A stretch of DNA of 11,658 bases from Ruminococcus sp. UBA7013 (GCA_002449585.1 DJXD01000005.1:1-11658), one strand, 5' to 3'; numbered from the stretch's first letter, positions 5,603 to 11,658 are shown. Program-made: numbers and translations. Notes: generated by a model not told the origin, from the sequence alone.

Positions 5603-5935
5603 TTATTCGGACAACTCAATTAATTTTAGCATAATATCGGCAACTGTTTTGAGCTTATCATCCGGCAGCCGCTTGGCACAATTCACAATCATATCCAGGT
5701 AGAACTGCTTGCTCTCTGTATCTTCCAGGTCAACAGAATCATCGAAGAATTCACTATAACTCAATCCTAAAGTGCTTACAATCTTATCCAGCGTAGTCAT
5801 TGTAGGACTTTTCAGACCACGTTCCAGATGTCCCAGAAATGCCGGATTAATACCAGCTGCCAATGCCAGCTTTTCCTGACTCATCCCACATTTTAACCGG
5901 TGATAGCGAATTCTCTCACCAACTTTATTTTCCAT
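5603..5935 (-). CDS. XRE-family transcriptional regulator
   Basis: A 110-aa DNA-binding protein with one Cro/C1-type helix-turn-helix at residues ~7-61: IRYHRLKCGMSQEKLALAAG, then FLGHLERGLKSPTMTTLDKI, the usual HTH_3 pattern with the recognition helix around INPAFLGHLERG. The C-terminal 45 residues are acidic and probably mediate dimerisation. ATG 5935 has a GGAGG site 9 bases upstream. That site is caught in an 11-bp inverted repeat that ends next to the start codon, and two further inverted repeats lie upstream, which fits autoregulation. It lies between the mobilisation genes and the RiPP operon on the same strand but has its own terminator, so it may control either unit. Typical target: a phase or transfer repressor on integrative elements. 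Confidence 0.9.
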   Translation of the reverse strand: MENKVGERIRYHRLKCGMSQEKLALAAGINPAFLGHLERGLKSPTMTTLDKIVSTLGLSYSEFFDDSVDLEDTESKQFYLDMIVNCAKRLPDDKLKTVADIMLKLIELSE

Positions 5936-5970
5936 AAGATAATACCTCCAATATCTTTTGGTATTATCTT
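5936..5970 (-). promoter_or_regulatory. Inverted repeat around the XRE ribosome binding site
   Basis: AAGATAATACC (5936-5946) is exactly mirrored by GGTATTATCTT (5960-5970) with 13 bases between. In the mRNA the arm nearest the gene starts in the last G's of GGAGG and ends at the base before ATG. It could be a protein operator in DNA or a hairpin that limits translation. Confidence 0.7.
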
Positions 5971-5992
5971 ACGATGAACTAATAGTTTAATC

Positions 5993-6032
5993 AATATTCA
6001 ATAAGTTGCTTGAATATTATACTTATAAGTAT
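5993..6032 (-). promoter_or_regulatory. Operator-like inverted repeats over the XRE promoter
   Basis: AATATTCAA (5993-6001) mirrors TTGAATATT (6010-6018) across 8 bases. Directly next to it is a perfect 14-bp palindrome, ATACTTATAAGTAT (6019-6032). A minus-strand TATAAT (6021-6016) sits at their boundary, without a convincing -35 box. The layout suggests repressor sites covering the regulator's own promoter. Confidence 0.55.
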
Positions 6033-6062
6033 TTATTGACAGGATACTTTCTATGATAAGGA

Positions 6063-6096
6063 ATCCTGAGACTGTCTGTTCCGGCACTCTCAGGAT
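6063..6096 (-). terminator. Possible weak terminator after the mobilisation genes
   Basis: ATCCTGAGA and TCTCAGGAT form a 9-bp stem with a 16-base loop, downstream of the relaxase on the minus strand. Only a short TTCC follows, so termination without a T run would be weak or factor-assisted. Confidence 0.4.
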
Positions 6097-6170
6097 ATAC
6101 TGATTTTGCGAGAATGTATTGGACAATGCAGCCCTGTCCGTTTGCTCATATCCGAATCTCAGATTGCTTC

Positions 6171-6746
6171 TCACCATGAAATGGGAAAAGCCGGATGAAT
6201 ATAATGATTATCATAGAAGCTGTTCATCTTCCCGTCAGTTGTTTCATAAGCACATTCAATTCTGACACTTGTTCCGGTAATGCCTGCAATATAACGGGCA
6301 AATGCATGGACGTTTTCAGGACTTTCCGAATACATCTTTCCGTCCACATAAGATACAGGATTAATGACAATATGAGCATGATAACAGGCATTCAATCCTG
6401 TTTCTTCTATCCTGGGCTTATAGTGAAGCACCCAGATATATTGATGTCTGTCATCCAGAAACTTAGCGATTTCTTTTGTCAGGGCAGAGGCAATATGAGC
6501 ATTGTTCACTTTACTGTCATAAGAAACAATAAACTGAATCAAAGGATTGCCGCTCACTTTTCCAAAGAACTCTCTGACGATAAGCATTTCATGCAATGCT
6601 TTCTGAACACGTTCCTCGTTCGTGCCGTAACAGGAGATTCCATTGAAGCCCATATCCAATGCTCTGTCATCAAAAATATATCTTAGCATATTTACCATAT
6701 ACCGATATCCACCATTAGAATGACGGACAACCTTAAAAATTACCAT
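6171..6746 (-). CDS. Short relaxase/mobilisation nuclease (Pfam Relaxase type, MOBP-like)
   Basis: Relaxases nick one strand at oriT and stay covalently attached while DNA is transferred. This 191-aa protein shows the fold's landmarks. An N-terminal Tyr-containing stretch has candidate catalytic Tyr 23 (LRYIFDD; Tyr 14 and 16 are alternatives), followed by GFNGISC at ~33-39. Motif III is a His-x-His (H123-A-H125) followed by IVINP and then DGKMY. It is much shorter than most relaxases (300-500 aa): there is only the nuclease core and no C-terminal coupling or helicase region. The ATG overlaps the end of mobC by 7 bases (ATGGTAA), so the pair is translationally coupled. It is probably mobilised in trans by another element's secretion system. 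The reading frame ends naturally, but a C-terminal truncation cannot be excluded. Confidence 0.82.
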   Translation of the reverse strand: MVIFKVVRHSNGGYRYMVNMLRYIFDDRALDMGFNGISCYGTNEERVQKALHEMLIVREFFGKVSGNPLIQFIVSYDSKVNNAHIASALTKEIAKFLDDRHQYIWVLHYKPRIEETGLNACYHAHIVINPVSYVDGKMYSESPENVHAFARYIAGITGTSVRIECAYETTDGKMNSFYDNHYIHPAFPISW

Positions 6747-7012
6747 ATTTCTCCTGCCTCTCTTTCAAATGCTCTTATTTCTTCTTCAGAAGCCCCAGCT
6801 TTCACCAGAGCCGTATAAGCACTGTTCATAATATTCTGTAAGAGAACTTTCTCTTTTGGAGTGGCTATCTCACCAGAATCAATTAACTTGTGCCTGATAT
6901 AGTCCGATTCTTTTAGCCCGGCATCCCGTGCTTTCCTTTGTATCATCTGTGCTTCTTCAAGTGTAAGCCTTACTGATTTGGTAACAGGCTTCTTCTCTGA
7001 TTTGTCTCTCAT
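6740..7012 (-). CDS. mobC: MobC-like relaxosome accessory protein
   Basis: A 90-aa protein with a basic N-terminus (MRDKSEKKPVTKSVRLTLEE) whose KSVRLTLEEAQMIQRKARDAG segment fits a ribbon-helix-helix DNA-binding fold: a short beta strand, then helices. The middle SDYIRHKLIDSGE is the helix-ending pattern common in Firmicute MobC proteins. MobC binds oriT next to the nick site and helps the relaxase melt the DNA. ATG 7012 follows a GGAG site 8 bases upstream. The gene is immediately upstream of and coupled to the relaxase, the usual order in mobilisable elements. The oriT is expected in the non-coding DNA just upstream. The symbol is given for family resemblance only. Confidence 0.78.
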   Translation of the reverse strand: MRDKSEKKPVTKSVRLTLEEAQMIQRKARDAGLKESDYIRHKLIDSGEIATPKEKVLLQNIMNSAYTALVKAGASEEEIRAFEREAGEIW

Positions 7013-7056
7013 AGGTCATTCTCCTTTCATGAGCAGATGGGAATTGAGTTAAAATA

Positions 7057-7107
7057 AACAGCGACAGAAGTGTGACCTCTGCCGCTGTTATATACATATT
7101 GTATATA
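7057..7107. repeat. Hairpin plus adjacent palindrome upstream of mobC
   Basis: AACAGCGACAGA (7057-7068) pairs with TCTGCCGCTGTT (7078-7089) at 11 of 12 positions over a 9-base loop. It is directly followed by TATATACA-TAT-TGTATATA. Both lie 45-95 bases before the mobC start. They may be relaxosome binding sites, or the hairpin may act as a terminator for readthrough from the helicase gene, since a T-rich stretch follows it on the minus strand. Confidence 0.6.
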
Positions 7108-7249
7108 CGTTTCTATTGTAATCTCTTGTACTATATGCTTATCATATCCTTACTATCTCTTCTTAATGTAAAGATATAATTAATATTGTTATTTATATCA
7201 CTAATAGATATATTATATTACTGGTCGGTCGGGGTTCCCCTCCCTTCAT

Positions 7250-7291
7250 GTAAAATGTTTACAATTATGTTGAATAGTGTTTACATTTTAC
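7250..7291. repeat. Paired GTTTACA repeats within an inverted repeat
   Basis: GTAAAATGT (7250-7258) mirrors ACATTTTAC (7283-7291). GTTTACA occurs at 7257-7263 and again at 7279-7285, 22 bases apart, about two helical turns. Such phased sites usually bind a dimeric or tetrameric regulator or initiator. No protein can be assigned. Confidence 0.5.
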
Positions 7292-7370
7292 GGGCTGGAA
7301 GAAGAAACTTCTCTTTTGAGGGACTAAAAATCTGTGAAATCATATCCCTTTTCTAGTTTCAGAACAGGTT

Positions 7371-9191
7371 TCAAGGCTTTTTTGGCAGACCATTCAAGGG
7401 AAAATGCAAATCTTGAAATGTTTCCTTAATGCTCTGTCGTACATCCAGCTGAGCATCTTCGTAATTTTCGATAGCCTTTCCCAATTTATCAGAGATATTC
7501 AAACTTTCCAGCAGGACAGACACATAGGCTGCATCCGGATTTTGCTGGTAATGCCGGAGTACATAGAGATAAAACATCGCATCAAAGTGAACTTTTGACC
7601 ATGCAAGGGTACTGAATCTAATATCCAGATGATTCTGCTGTGCCGGCATCACATATGTGAAACTTGGCATATCGGGAATCAATTGATTTAAAGCGACAGC
7701 CTGACTAAATACTCCCATGGTTCTTTCCTTCATAGAAGAAATCATTTCCTCTATACATCTTCTGAAACGATTCTTTATCTCTTCCTGAGATGAGTGTGGA
7801 AAGTATACATTCAGTTCAGTTTCATCATCAGACATTCGTTTTCTGCCTATTAGCTGCTTGATGACAGGTATGTTCGCAACAGGAAGGACAATATTTTTGA
7901 GTTCAGTATCCTTGACATTGACCCCGTTATAAATTACTGTTGTAGCAATTAATACTTTTACTGATACACTCTCTTTGGTCACAAGCTCTTCATAGAATTT
8001 AGAAGCCTCTGTATTTTTGTTCTGAGCATGGATAAATATAGCAGTATTCTCTCCATACAGACTGTTCAGCTTTGTTTTCAGTTCCTCGCCCTGTGCAATG
8101 GTATTGACGAAAACAAGCCACTTATCATTGTTTTTGGCGATTTGTGGTATCAAATCACTGTAATCACGATAAGCAAATGGATTGATATAAGAGTAATCTG
8201 TAGGTATTACAAGAACGCTGTTTGGTGTGTTCATATAGTTTTGATTACTTAAAACAAGTGAAAAATCACCATGATGTTCTACTGCTCTCGGAATATACCC
8301 ATATTGTTCATTAATCTGATAATAAGCCGAAAATTTCTGAAGATATACAAACAACTCTTCCATTGTTCCAGACATGAATATCTTCGTTGCATTGGGCATA
8401 TATGGCATGACCGGAAAATTTGTCTGCGAATAAAACTGTTGAGCAGGATAAAAAAGAAGAGCATCGGCTACAATATTAACCCCCTTGTTAAAAGGAGAAT
8501 CGTCAATAAGATAATGTGCCTCATCAAACACGGCATAGCGAACTTTGCTCAGGAAGTCTATAAACCGCCTATCACCCGTTAAAAGTTTTAAAGCTGCTTT
8601 TTGATAAGAGATTATCATGACATTTTTAGAACGACCAAATATTAGCATATTCTCGCTTTGATAGCTTTCTATTGAATTGTACTTAAACACTTCATCATCA
8701 AAGCTATTAATCAACATCAGAGTCTGTTGTTTCATCAAAGCTTCCCTGTTCTCAAAGATGATGATATTTTCATTTGGATTATGCCCAAAATGAGCCAGAA
8801 GCTGCTTCTGTACAAAAGTATTCTTGCCTCTTCCTGTTCCGGCAGCAATAAAGATATTCTTACCGGGAAGCCAACATTGCATGGTTATGACATCCAGAGC
8901 ATCACTTACATAACGGCAGTGGTAGTCAACGTCTTTTCTAAGAGGAGCAGGGCAATATACTTCGCTTTGACTTTGATTATATGGGTTCACATAATCATTA
9001 AAGCTTTTATTGATTCTTAAATCATAACCAATATAGTCTTCACCTTCCTGAACCTCGAATTCTTTATTGACAATCACATTTTCTATGAATTGTGAAAGCT
9101 TATTATCATATTCGATACTGCCTTCGTCGTTTCTGGAATGAATATCCATATTACAAATCCACTGTTCCAATAAATCAAATGAATTAGGCAT
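7371..9191 (-). CDS. Superfamily 2 DEAD/DEAH-box helicase-like protein
   Basis: A 606-aa ATP-dependent nucleic-acid motor candidate. Motif I is AAGTGRGKNT at residues ~116-125. Motif II is DEAH at ~223-226 (AVFDEAHYLID). Motif III is SGT at ~274-276. In the second RecA domain, FVNTIAQGEEL (~361-371), VLIATTVIYNGVNV (~413-426) and the arginine-containing QLIGRKRM (~446-453) correspond to motifs IV-VI. Motif I departs from the consensus: the residue after the catalytic Lys is Asn rather than Ser/Thr. The N-terminal 110 and C-terminal 150 residues have no recognisable nuclease, zinc or DNA-binding domain. ATG 9191 is chosen because AGGAGGG lies 6 bases upstream; an open frame extends 21 codons further through the promoter and is not used. 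It is monocistronic with its own promoter. Its role (element replication, transfer or defence) is unknown. Confidence 0.85.
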   Translation of the reverse strand: MPNSFDLLEQWICNMDIHSRNDEGSIEYDNKLSQFIENVIVNKEFEVQEGEDYIGYDLRINKSFNDYVNPYNQSQSEVYCPAPLRKDVDYHCRYVSDALDVITMQCWLPGKNIFIAAGTGRGKNTFVQKQLLAHFGHNPNENIIIFENREALMKQQTLMLINSFDDEVFKYNSIESYQSENMLIFGRSKNVMIISYQKAALKLLTGDRRFIDFLSKVRYAVFDEAHYLIDDSPFNKGVNIVADALLFYPAQQFYSQTNFPVMPYMPNATKIFMSGTMEELFVYLQKFSAYYQINEQYGYIPRAVEHHGDFSLVLSNQNYMNTPNSVLVIPTDYSYINPFAYRDYSDLIPQIAKNNDKWLVFVNTIAQGEELKTKLNSLYGENTAIFIHAQNKNTEASKFYEELVTKESVSVKVLIATTVIYNGVNVKDTELKNIVLPVANIPVIKQLIGRKRMSDDETELNVYFPHSSQEEIKNRFRRCIEEMISSMKERTMGVFSQAVALNQLIPDMPSFTYVMPAQQNHLDIRFSTLAWSKVHFDAMFYLYVLRHYQQNPDAAYVSVLLESLNISDKLGKAIENYEDAQLDVRQSIKETFQDLHFPLNGLPKKP

Positions 9192-9224
9192 GTTGTTCCC
9201 TCCTGTAGTAAATTTTCTAGTCAC

Positions 9225-9254
9225 ATTATAGCACATCTTATACAAAAAAGTCAA
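9225..9254 (-). promoter_or_regulatory. Promoter of the helicase gene
   Basis: Minus-strand TTGACT (9254-9249), an 18-base spacer and a perfect TATAAT (9230-9225). The transcript would start near 9218, about 25 bases before the helicase start. Confidence 0.8.
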
Positions 9255-9289
9255 TAGAACATTCTAAAGTTTTGTCAAAATATTCTTTT

Positions 9290-9318
9290 TTGATTGTATA
9301 TTATTGAAGTGCTATGGT
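9290..9318 (+). promoter_or_regulatory. Possible promoter of the plus-strand operon
   Basis: TTGATT (9290-9295), 17 bases, TATGGT (9313-9318). A second possibility is TTGTCA (9272-9277), 17 bases, TGTATA (9295-9300). Both are weaker than the divergent helicase promoter. One is required here because the plus-strand genes begin just downstream. Confidence 0.4.
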
Positions 9319-9350
9319 AAGCTCTGCCAAGAATTTTGGTAGGAGCATAG
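9312..9350 (+). promoter_or_regulatory. Leader hairpin before the 79-aa gene
   Basis: CTATG pairs with CATAG outside, and GCTC..CCAA pairs with TTGG..GAGC inside, with a few unpaired bases. It ends 36 bases before the ATG and leaves the AAGGAG site free. It may stabilise the mRNA or act as an operator. No known riboswitch is recognised. Confidence 0.35.
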
Positions 9351-9386
9351 GGACATAGTAAATTCGTCGGAAAGGAGAAAAAGCAC

Positions 9387-9626
9387 ATGAGCATACTGGA
9401 CGAACTTGCAGAACACTTCGATACCCGAACCGGCAGCAAAGAGCAGTACGGACGAGCCTTAGCCGAACTCAATGCCTTCTGTGAACAGGAACTCAACCAT
9501 GAACAGGCAGAGAAACTCAATGACATCGCCGGAGACCTGATTAATGCTGTAGCCATGGTCAATTCCAGAGCGGGCATGAAACTGGGTGCAAAAATCGTTG
9601 CTGGACTGCTTGTAGACGAATCCTGA
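9387..9626 (+). CDS. 79-aa hypothetical helical protein
   Basis: The protein starts MSILDELAEHFDTRTGSKEQ and appears almost entirely helical and acidic, with a conserved-looking ending of GMKLGAKIVAGLL. This general plan (short N-terminal helix, Y-x-x-A-L-x-E-L segment, then a Leu/Asn-rich helix and a G-x-x-L-G-A-K ending) resembles small uncharacterised Firmicute mobile-element proteins such as the DUF6809 group, but I cannot confirm membership. ATG 9387 follows AAGGAG with an 8-9 base spacing. A 36-base gap with a strong AAAGGAGG site separates it from the DUF960 gene, so both are on one transcript. No DNA-binding motif, membrane segment or cysteine pair is visible apart from a single Cys. 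Confidence 0.75.
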   Translation: MSILDELAEHFDTRTGSKEQYGRALAELNAFCEQELNHEQAEKLNDIAGDLINAVAMVNSRAGMKLGAKIVAGLLVDES

Positions 9627-9662
9627 CAAATCCAAAGATCTCAGAGAAAGGAGGAAAAAGCC

Positions 9663-9950
9663 ATGTTTGACAACCAGCGTTACCTGACCAGAGGCGTGAA
9701 TGAAAGTATCCCGTTTGAGCTTCAGGCATTCATATGGGACTGTATCGACCGTCTGCCCGAAGACGGAAGAGATTATTTCCAGGTCTTTGAACTGAAAGAC
9801 ATCGGAGGGATGCAGCATATCGTACATTTCAGTGAACAACCTGAATACAGGATGAACTATTTTATCCCCATGATGAAAGCCGTTACTGCCAAAGTGTACG
9901 TTATTGACAGCGAGGAATATTCAACGATGTTACTTGCAGAAGAATACTAA
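9663..9950 (+). CDS. DUF960 family protein
   Basis: A 95-aa protein beginning MFDNQRYLTRGVNESIPFEL, the characteristic start of DUF960 proteins. It continues with FIWDCIDRLPEDGRDYFQVF and HIVHFSEQPEYRMNYF, which are also family-typical. DUF960 genes are frequent on Firmicute plasmids, phages and conjugative elements; their biochemical role is not established. The length is near the family norm, and the last 20 residues (VYVIDSEEYSTMLLAEEY) look like an element-specific extension. AAAGGAGG lies 7 bases before the ATG. It is cotranscribed with the upstream 79-aa gene, and a strong intrinsic terminator follows its stop. Confidence 0.85.
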   Translation: MFDNQRYLTRGVNESIPFELQAFIWDCIDRLPEDGRDYFQVFELKDIGGMQHIVHFSEQPEYRMNYFIPMMKAVTAKVYVIDSEEYSTMLLAEEY

Positions 9951-9962
9951 TCCCGAAATAAA

Positions 9963-9994
9963 GCCCCTGCCGACATTGGCAGGGGCAATTTTTA
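9963..9994 (+). terminator. Intrinsic terminator between DUF960 and amidoligase genes
   Basis: GCCCCTGCC pairs with GGCAGGGGC over a GACATT loop (9 GC-rich pairs) and is followed by AATTTTTA. It ends about 22 bases before the amidoligase ATG, leaving no room for a promoter in between, so the downstream genes depend on readthrough or on a start site upstream. Confidence 0.85.
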
Positions 9995-10015
9995 TGTCCA
10001 GAAGGAGGAATTGCT

Positions 10016-11110
10016 ATGGACGAAGAAGATGTAAGAATCTGTGACTGCTGCGGTGAAATTATCCATGAAGGAGAAAATTATTCCTGGATTGGTGATGACA
10101 TTGTATGCGACGACTGTAGAAGACATGAATGTGGCTGCTGTGAATGCTGTGACGAATTGATTTATAACAGCGAAGCCATTACGGATGATGGTCATTTTGT
10201 GTGCCGCTCGTGTTACGAAAATGAGTATTTTCATTGCTCCTGCTGTGGTATGCTGCTCCACCAGGATGACATCTATACCTACAACGATATGGATTTCTGC
10301 TACGACTGCTATTCCCATAAGAATCACTCTATCCGTGAGTATTCATACAAGCCGGAACCTGTATTTTATGGCAAAGGGAAGCGGTTTCTCGGTGTAGAGC
10401 TGGAAGTCGATGAAGGCGGACACGACGATGACAATGCTCTGGAAATCCTTGAAGAAGGCAACTATACTGACGAGCATATCTACATCAAGAACGACGGCAG
10501 CCTTCACAACGGCTTTGAAATTGTGACACATCCCATGACACTCCAGTATCATCTTCATGATTTCTGCTGGGAAGATGTGCTGCATAAAGCTGTACAGCTC
10601 GGTTACAGAAGTCATCAGACCACAACATGTGGCTTGCATGTACATGTGAACCGGGATTACTTTGGAATTACTGAGGCTGCTCAGGATATGGCGATTTCGA
10701 GAATTCTGTATTTTGTGGAGCAGAACTGGAACGAGCTGTTAAAGTTTTCCAGAAGAACGGAGTCTGCCATGAACCACTGGGCAGCACGGCTCGGCTATGA
10801 GTCTACCCCGAAAAAACTGCTCAACAAAGCAAAATGCACTTACGGAAGATACCACGCTGTCAACCTCTGCAACCGCCATACTATCGAGTTCAGAATGTTC
10901 AGAGGCACGCTGAAACTGGAAACGCTCTATGCTACGCTCCAGCTCGTTGACAGAATCTGTGACTTTGCCATGAATCTGACAGACAGCGAAATGCAGAATA
11001 TTTCCTGGTCTGAATTTGTCAGCTACATCACAGAACCCGAACTAATCAGTTATCTGAAACGCAGAAGACTCTATGTCAATGAGCCTGTTACCGTTTCGGA
11101 AGATTTATAA
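10016..11110 (+). CDS. Amidoligase-family protein with N-terminal Cys-rich zinc fingers (copy 1)
   Basis: A 364-aa protein in two parts. Residues ~8-100 hold repeated Cys pairs (CDCC, CDDC, CGCCECC, CRSC, CSCC, CYDC), which look like three to four treble-clef or LIM-like zinc modules. Residues ~118-330 carry amidoligase landmarks: FLGVELEVD (~124-132), NDGSLHNGFEIVTHP (~159-173), CGLHVHVN (~205-212) and HTIEFRMFRG further on. These supply the Glu/His set of the glutamine-synthetase-like COOH-NH2 ligase fold (Pfam Amidoligase_2), predicted to form amide bonds using ATP. Substrates of this family are largely unknown; peptide or protein tagging and cell-wall roles have been proposed from genome context. 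GGAGG lies 8 bases before the ATG. A homologous gene follows after 19 bases, so the two are a tandem pair in one operon. Confidence 0.88.
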   Translation: MDEEDVRICDCCGEIIHEGENYSWIGDDIVCDDCRRHECGCCECCDELIYNSEAITDDGHFVCRSCYENEYFHCSCCGMLLHQDDIYTYNDMDFCYDCYSHKNHSIREYSYKPEPVFYGKGKRFLGVELEVDEGGHDDDNALEILEEGNYTDEHIYIKNDGSLHNGFEIVTHPMTLQYHLHDFCWEDVLHKAVQLGYRSHQTTTCGLHVHVNRDYFGITEAAQDMAISRILYFVEQNWNELLKFSRRTESAMNHWAARLGYESTPKKLLNKAKCTYGRYHAVNLCNRHTIEFRMFRGTLKLETLYATLQLVDRICDFAMNLTDSEMQNISWSEFVSYITEPELISYLKRRRLYVNEPVTVSEDL

Positions 11111-11129
11111 TTTTGAGGAGGAATTTTCA

Positions 11130-11658
11130 ATGGAAGAAAATATCTTATGTACCTGCTGTGGTGAAATTATCACAAACACCTACTATTCGACAATCAATGA
11201 CGACCCGATTTGCGATACCTGCGTCGATAACGAATGCTCCAGATGCGAATGCTGCGGCGACCTCGTATACGACACGGATGTGTACGGCTCTGACTATGAC
11301 AGATGCCTCTGTGAAGCTTGTTTCGATGAGTTTTACGCCCATTGCGATGAGTGTGATGATTTAATCCACAGAGATGACCTGCACGAATACGATGACTGCT
11401 ATTACTGCTCACGCTGCTATTACGAAAAGACACATGTAATAAGAAATTATTCTTATAAACCAACTCCAATTTTCTATGGCAGAGGTGAGCGTTTTCTGGG
11501 CGTGGAGCTGGAGATTGACAGAGGCGGAAGAGATACCGATAACGCTCAGGAGTTACTCGACATCGCCAATGACAGCAAGGAACAGCATCTCTATATCAAA
11601 ACCGACAGCAGCCTGGATGACGGCATGGAGCTAGTCACTCATCCCATGAGCCTGGAAT
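11130..11658 (+). CDS. Amidoligase-family protein with N-terminal zinc fingers (copy 2, partial)
   Basis: An open frame runs from ATG 11130, with GAGGAGG 8 bases upstream, to the window edge (176 codons and one base). It begins MEENILCTCCGEIITNTYYS and has the same layout as copy 1: repeated Cys pairs (CTCC, CDTC, CSRCECC, CLCEAC, CDEC, CSRC), then a link NYSYKPTPIFYG, FLGVELEID, and SSLDDGMELVTHPMSLE near the edge. It is clearly a paralogue of copy 1, but with many substitutions in the finger region, so this is an old duplication or two separately acquired copies rather than a recent tandem repeat. The catalytic His motif and C-terminus lie outside the window, so activity cannot be judged. 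Confidence 0.85.
   Translation, partial: MEENILCTCCGEIITNTYYSTINDDPICDTCVDNECSRCECCGDLVYDTDVYGSDYDRCLCEACFDEFYAHCDECDDLIHRDDLHEYDDCYYCSRCYYEKTHVIRNYSYKPTPIFYGRGERFLGVELEIDRGGRDTDNAQELLDIANDSKEQHLYIKTDSSLDDGMELVTHPMSLE

Larger units (their letters stand above)
7013..7370. other. Non-coding control region upstream of mobC, candidate oriT region
   Basis: No reading frame is convincing in these 358 bases. From left to right they hold a 12-bp imperfect hairpin (7057-7068 with 7078-7089), an adjacent TATATACA/TGTATATA palindrome (7089-7107), a very AT-rich tract (~7108-7220), a short G/C block with GGTCGGTCGGGG (7223-7234), and paired GTTTACA repeats inside a larger inverted repeat (7250-7291). 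Hairpins next to mobC are where oriT usually lies in mobilisable elements. I cannot see a known nick-site consensus, so the assignment is only by position. Confidence 0.5.

Noticed and set aside
7013..7370. CRISPR array or iteron origin in the AT-rich region upstream of mobC
   Set aside because: No regularly spaced repeats with unique spacers, and no replication initiator gene in the window; only short paired motifs are present.
9459..9839. 126-codon minus-strand open frame opposite the 79-aa and DUF960 genes
   Set aside because: It covers two well-supported plus-strand genes with good ribosome binding sites, and itself has no family resemblance.

Overview
The window looks like mosaic accessory DNA from a low-to-mid-GC gut Firmicute (Lachnospiraceae or Ruminococcaceae type). 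The evidence is strong GGAGG ribosome binding sites, consensus sigma-A promoters, a Tn1549/CTn-like conjugation gene order on the left, and DUF960 and amidoligase genes of the kind carried on Firmicute mobile elements on the right. At least two mobile-element segments are joined here.

Left block (1-2972, all minus strand): a translationally coupled run of type IV secretion genes. In transcription order it has a small PrgI/VirB3-like membrane protein, a ~195-aa VirB4-associated protein, a VirB4-type ATPase with intact Walker motifs, a 62-aa unknown, and the start of a membrane-anchored protein that leaves the window, in the slot where these elements usually carry a cell-wall hydrolase. Immediately upstream the operon is cut. 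Position ~3009 begins the C-terminal third of a large serine recombinase on the plus strand, so the upstream transfer genes and most of the recombinase are absent.

Junction (3345-3870): no gene. It holds the recombinase terminator, a perfect 23-bp inverted repeat, and a 3' half of a tRNA-Met(CAT) gene on the minus strand, followed by its probable terminator hairpin. A 3' tRNA fragment of this kind is the usual signature of the far attachment site of a tyrosine-recombinase element. By its polarity the element would lie to the right of 3688.

Middle block (3841-5593, minus strand, visibly AT-rich): a compact, apparently uncharacterised RiPP operon. A consensus promoter (TTGACA, 17 bp, TATAAT) drives a 45-aa zinc-ribbon miniprotein, a 56-aa Cys/Trp-rich precursor peptide, an intercistronic hairpin, and a radical SAM/SPASM peptide maturase. 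No transporter, protease or immunity gene is visible next to it. Upstream is an XRE-family regulator with its own terminator and a cluster of inverted repeats around its promoter and ribosome binding site.

Mobilisation block (6171-7370): a very short Pfam Relaxase-type nuclease translationally coupled to a MobC-like ribbon-helix-helix protein. It is preceded by a 358-bp non-coding region with hairpins and repeats, a plausible oriT or control region. Next is a large orphan superfamily 2 helicase (7371-9191, minus) with an unusual Walker A motif.

Right block (9312-11658, plus strand): a structured leader, a 79-aa unknown, a DUF960 protein, an intrinsic terminator, then two tandem amidoligase-family proteins with N-terminal Cys-rich zinc-finger modules. 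The second runs off the window. The strongest candidates for undescribed biology are the zinc-ribbon/precursor/radical-SAM RiPP operon and the tandem zinc-finger amidoligases.
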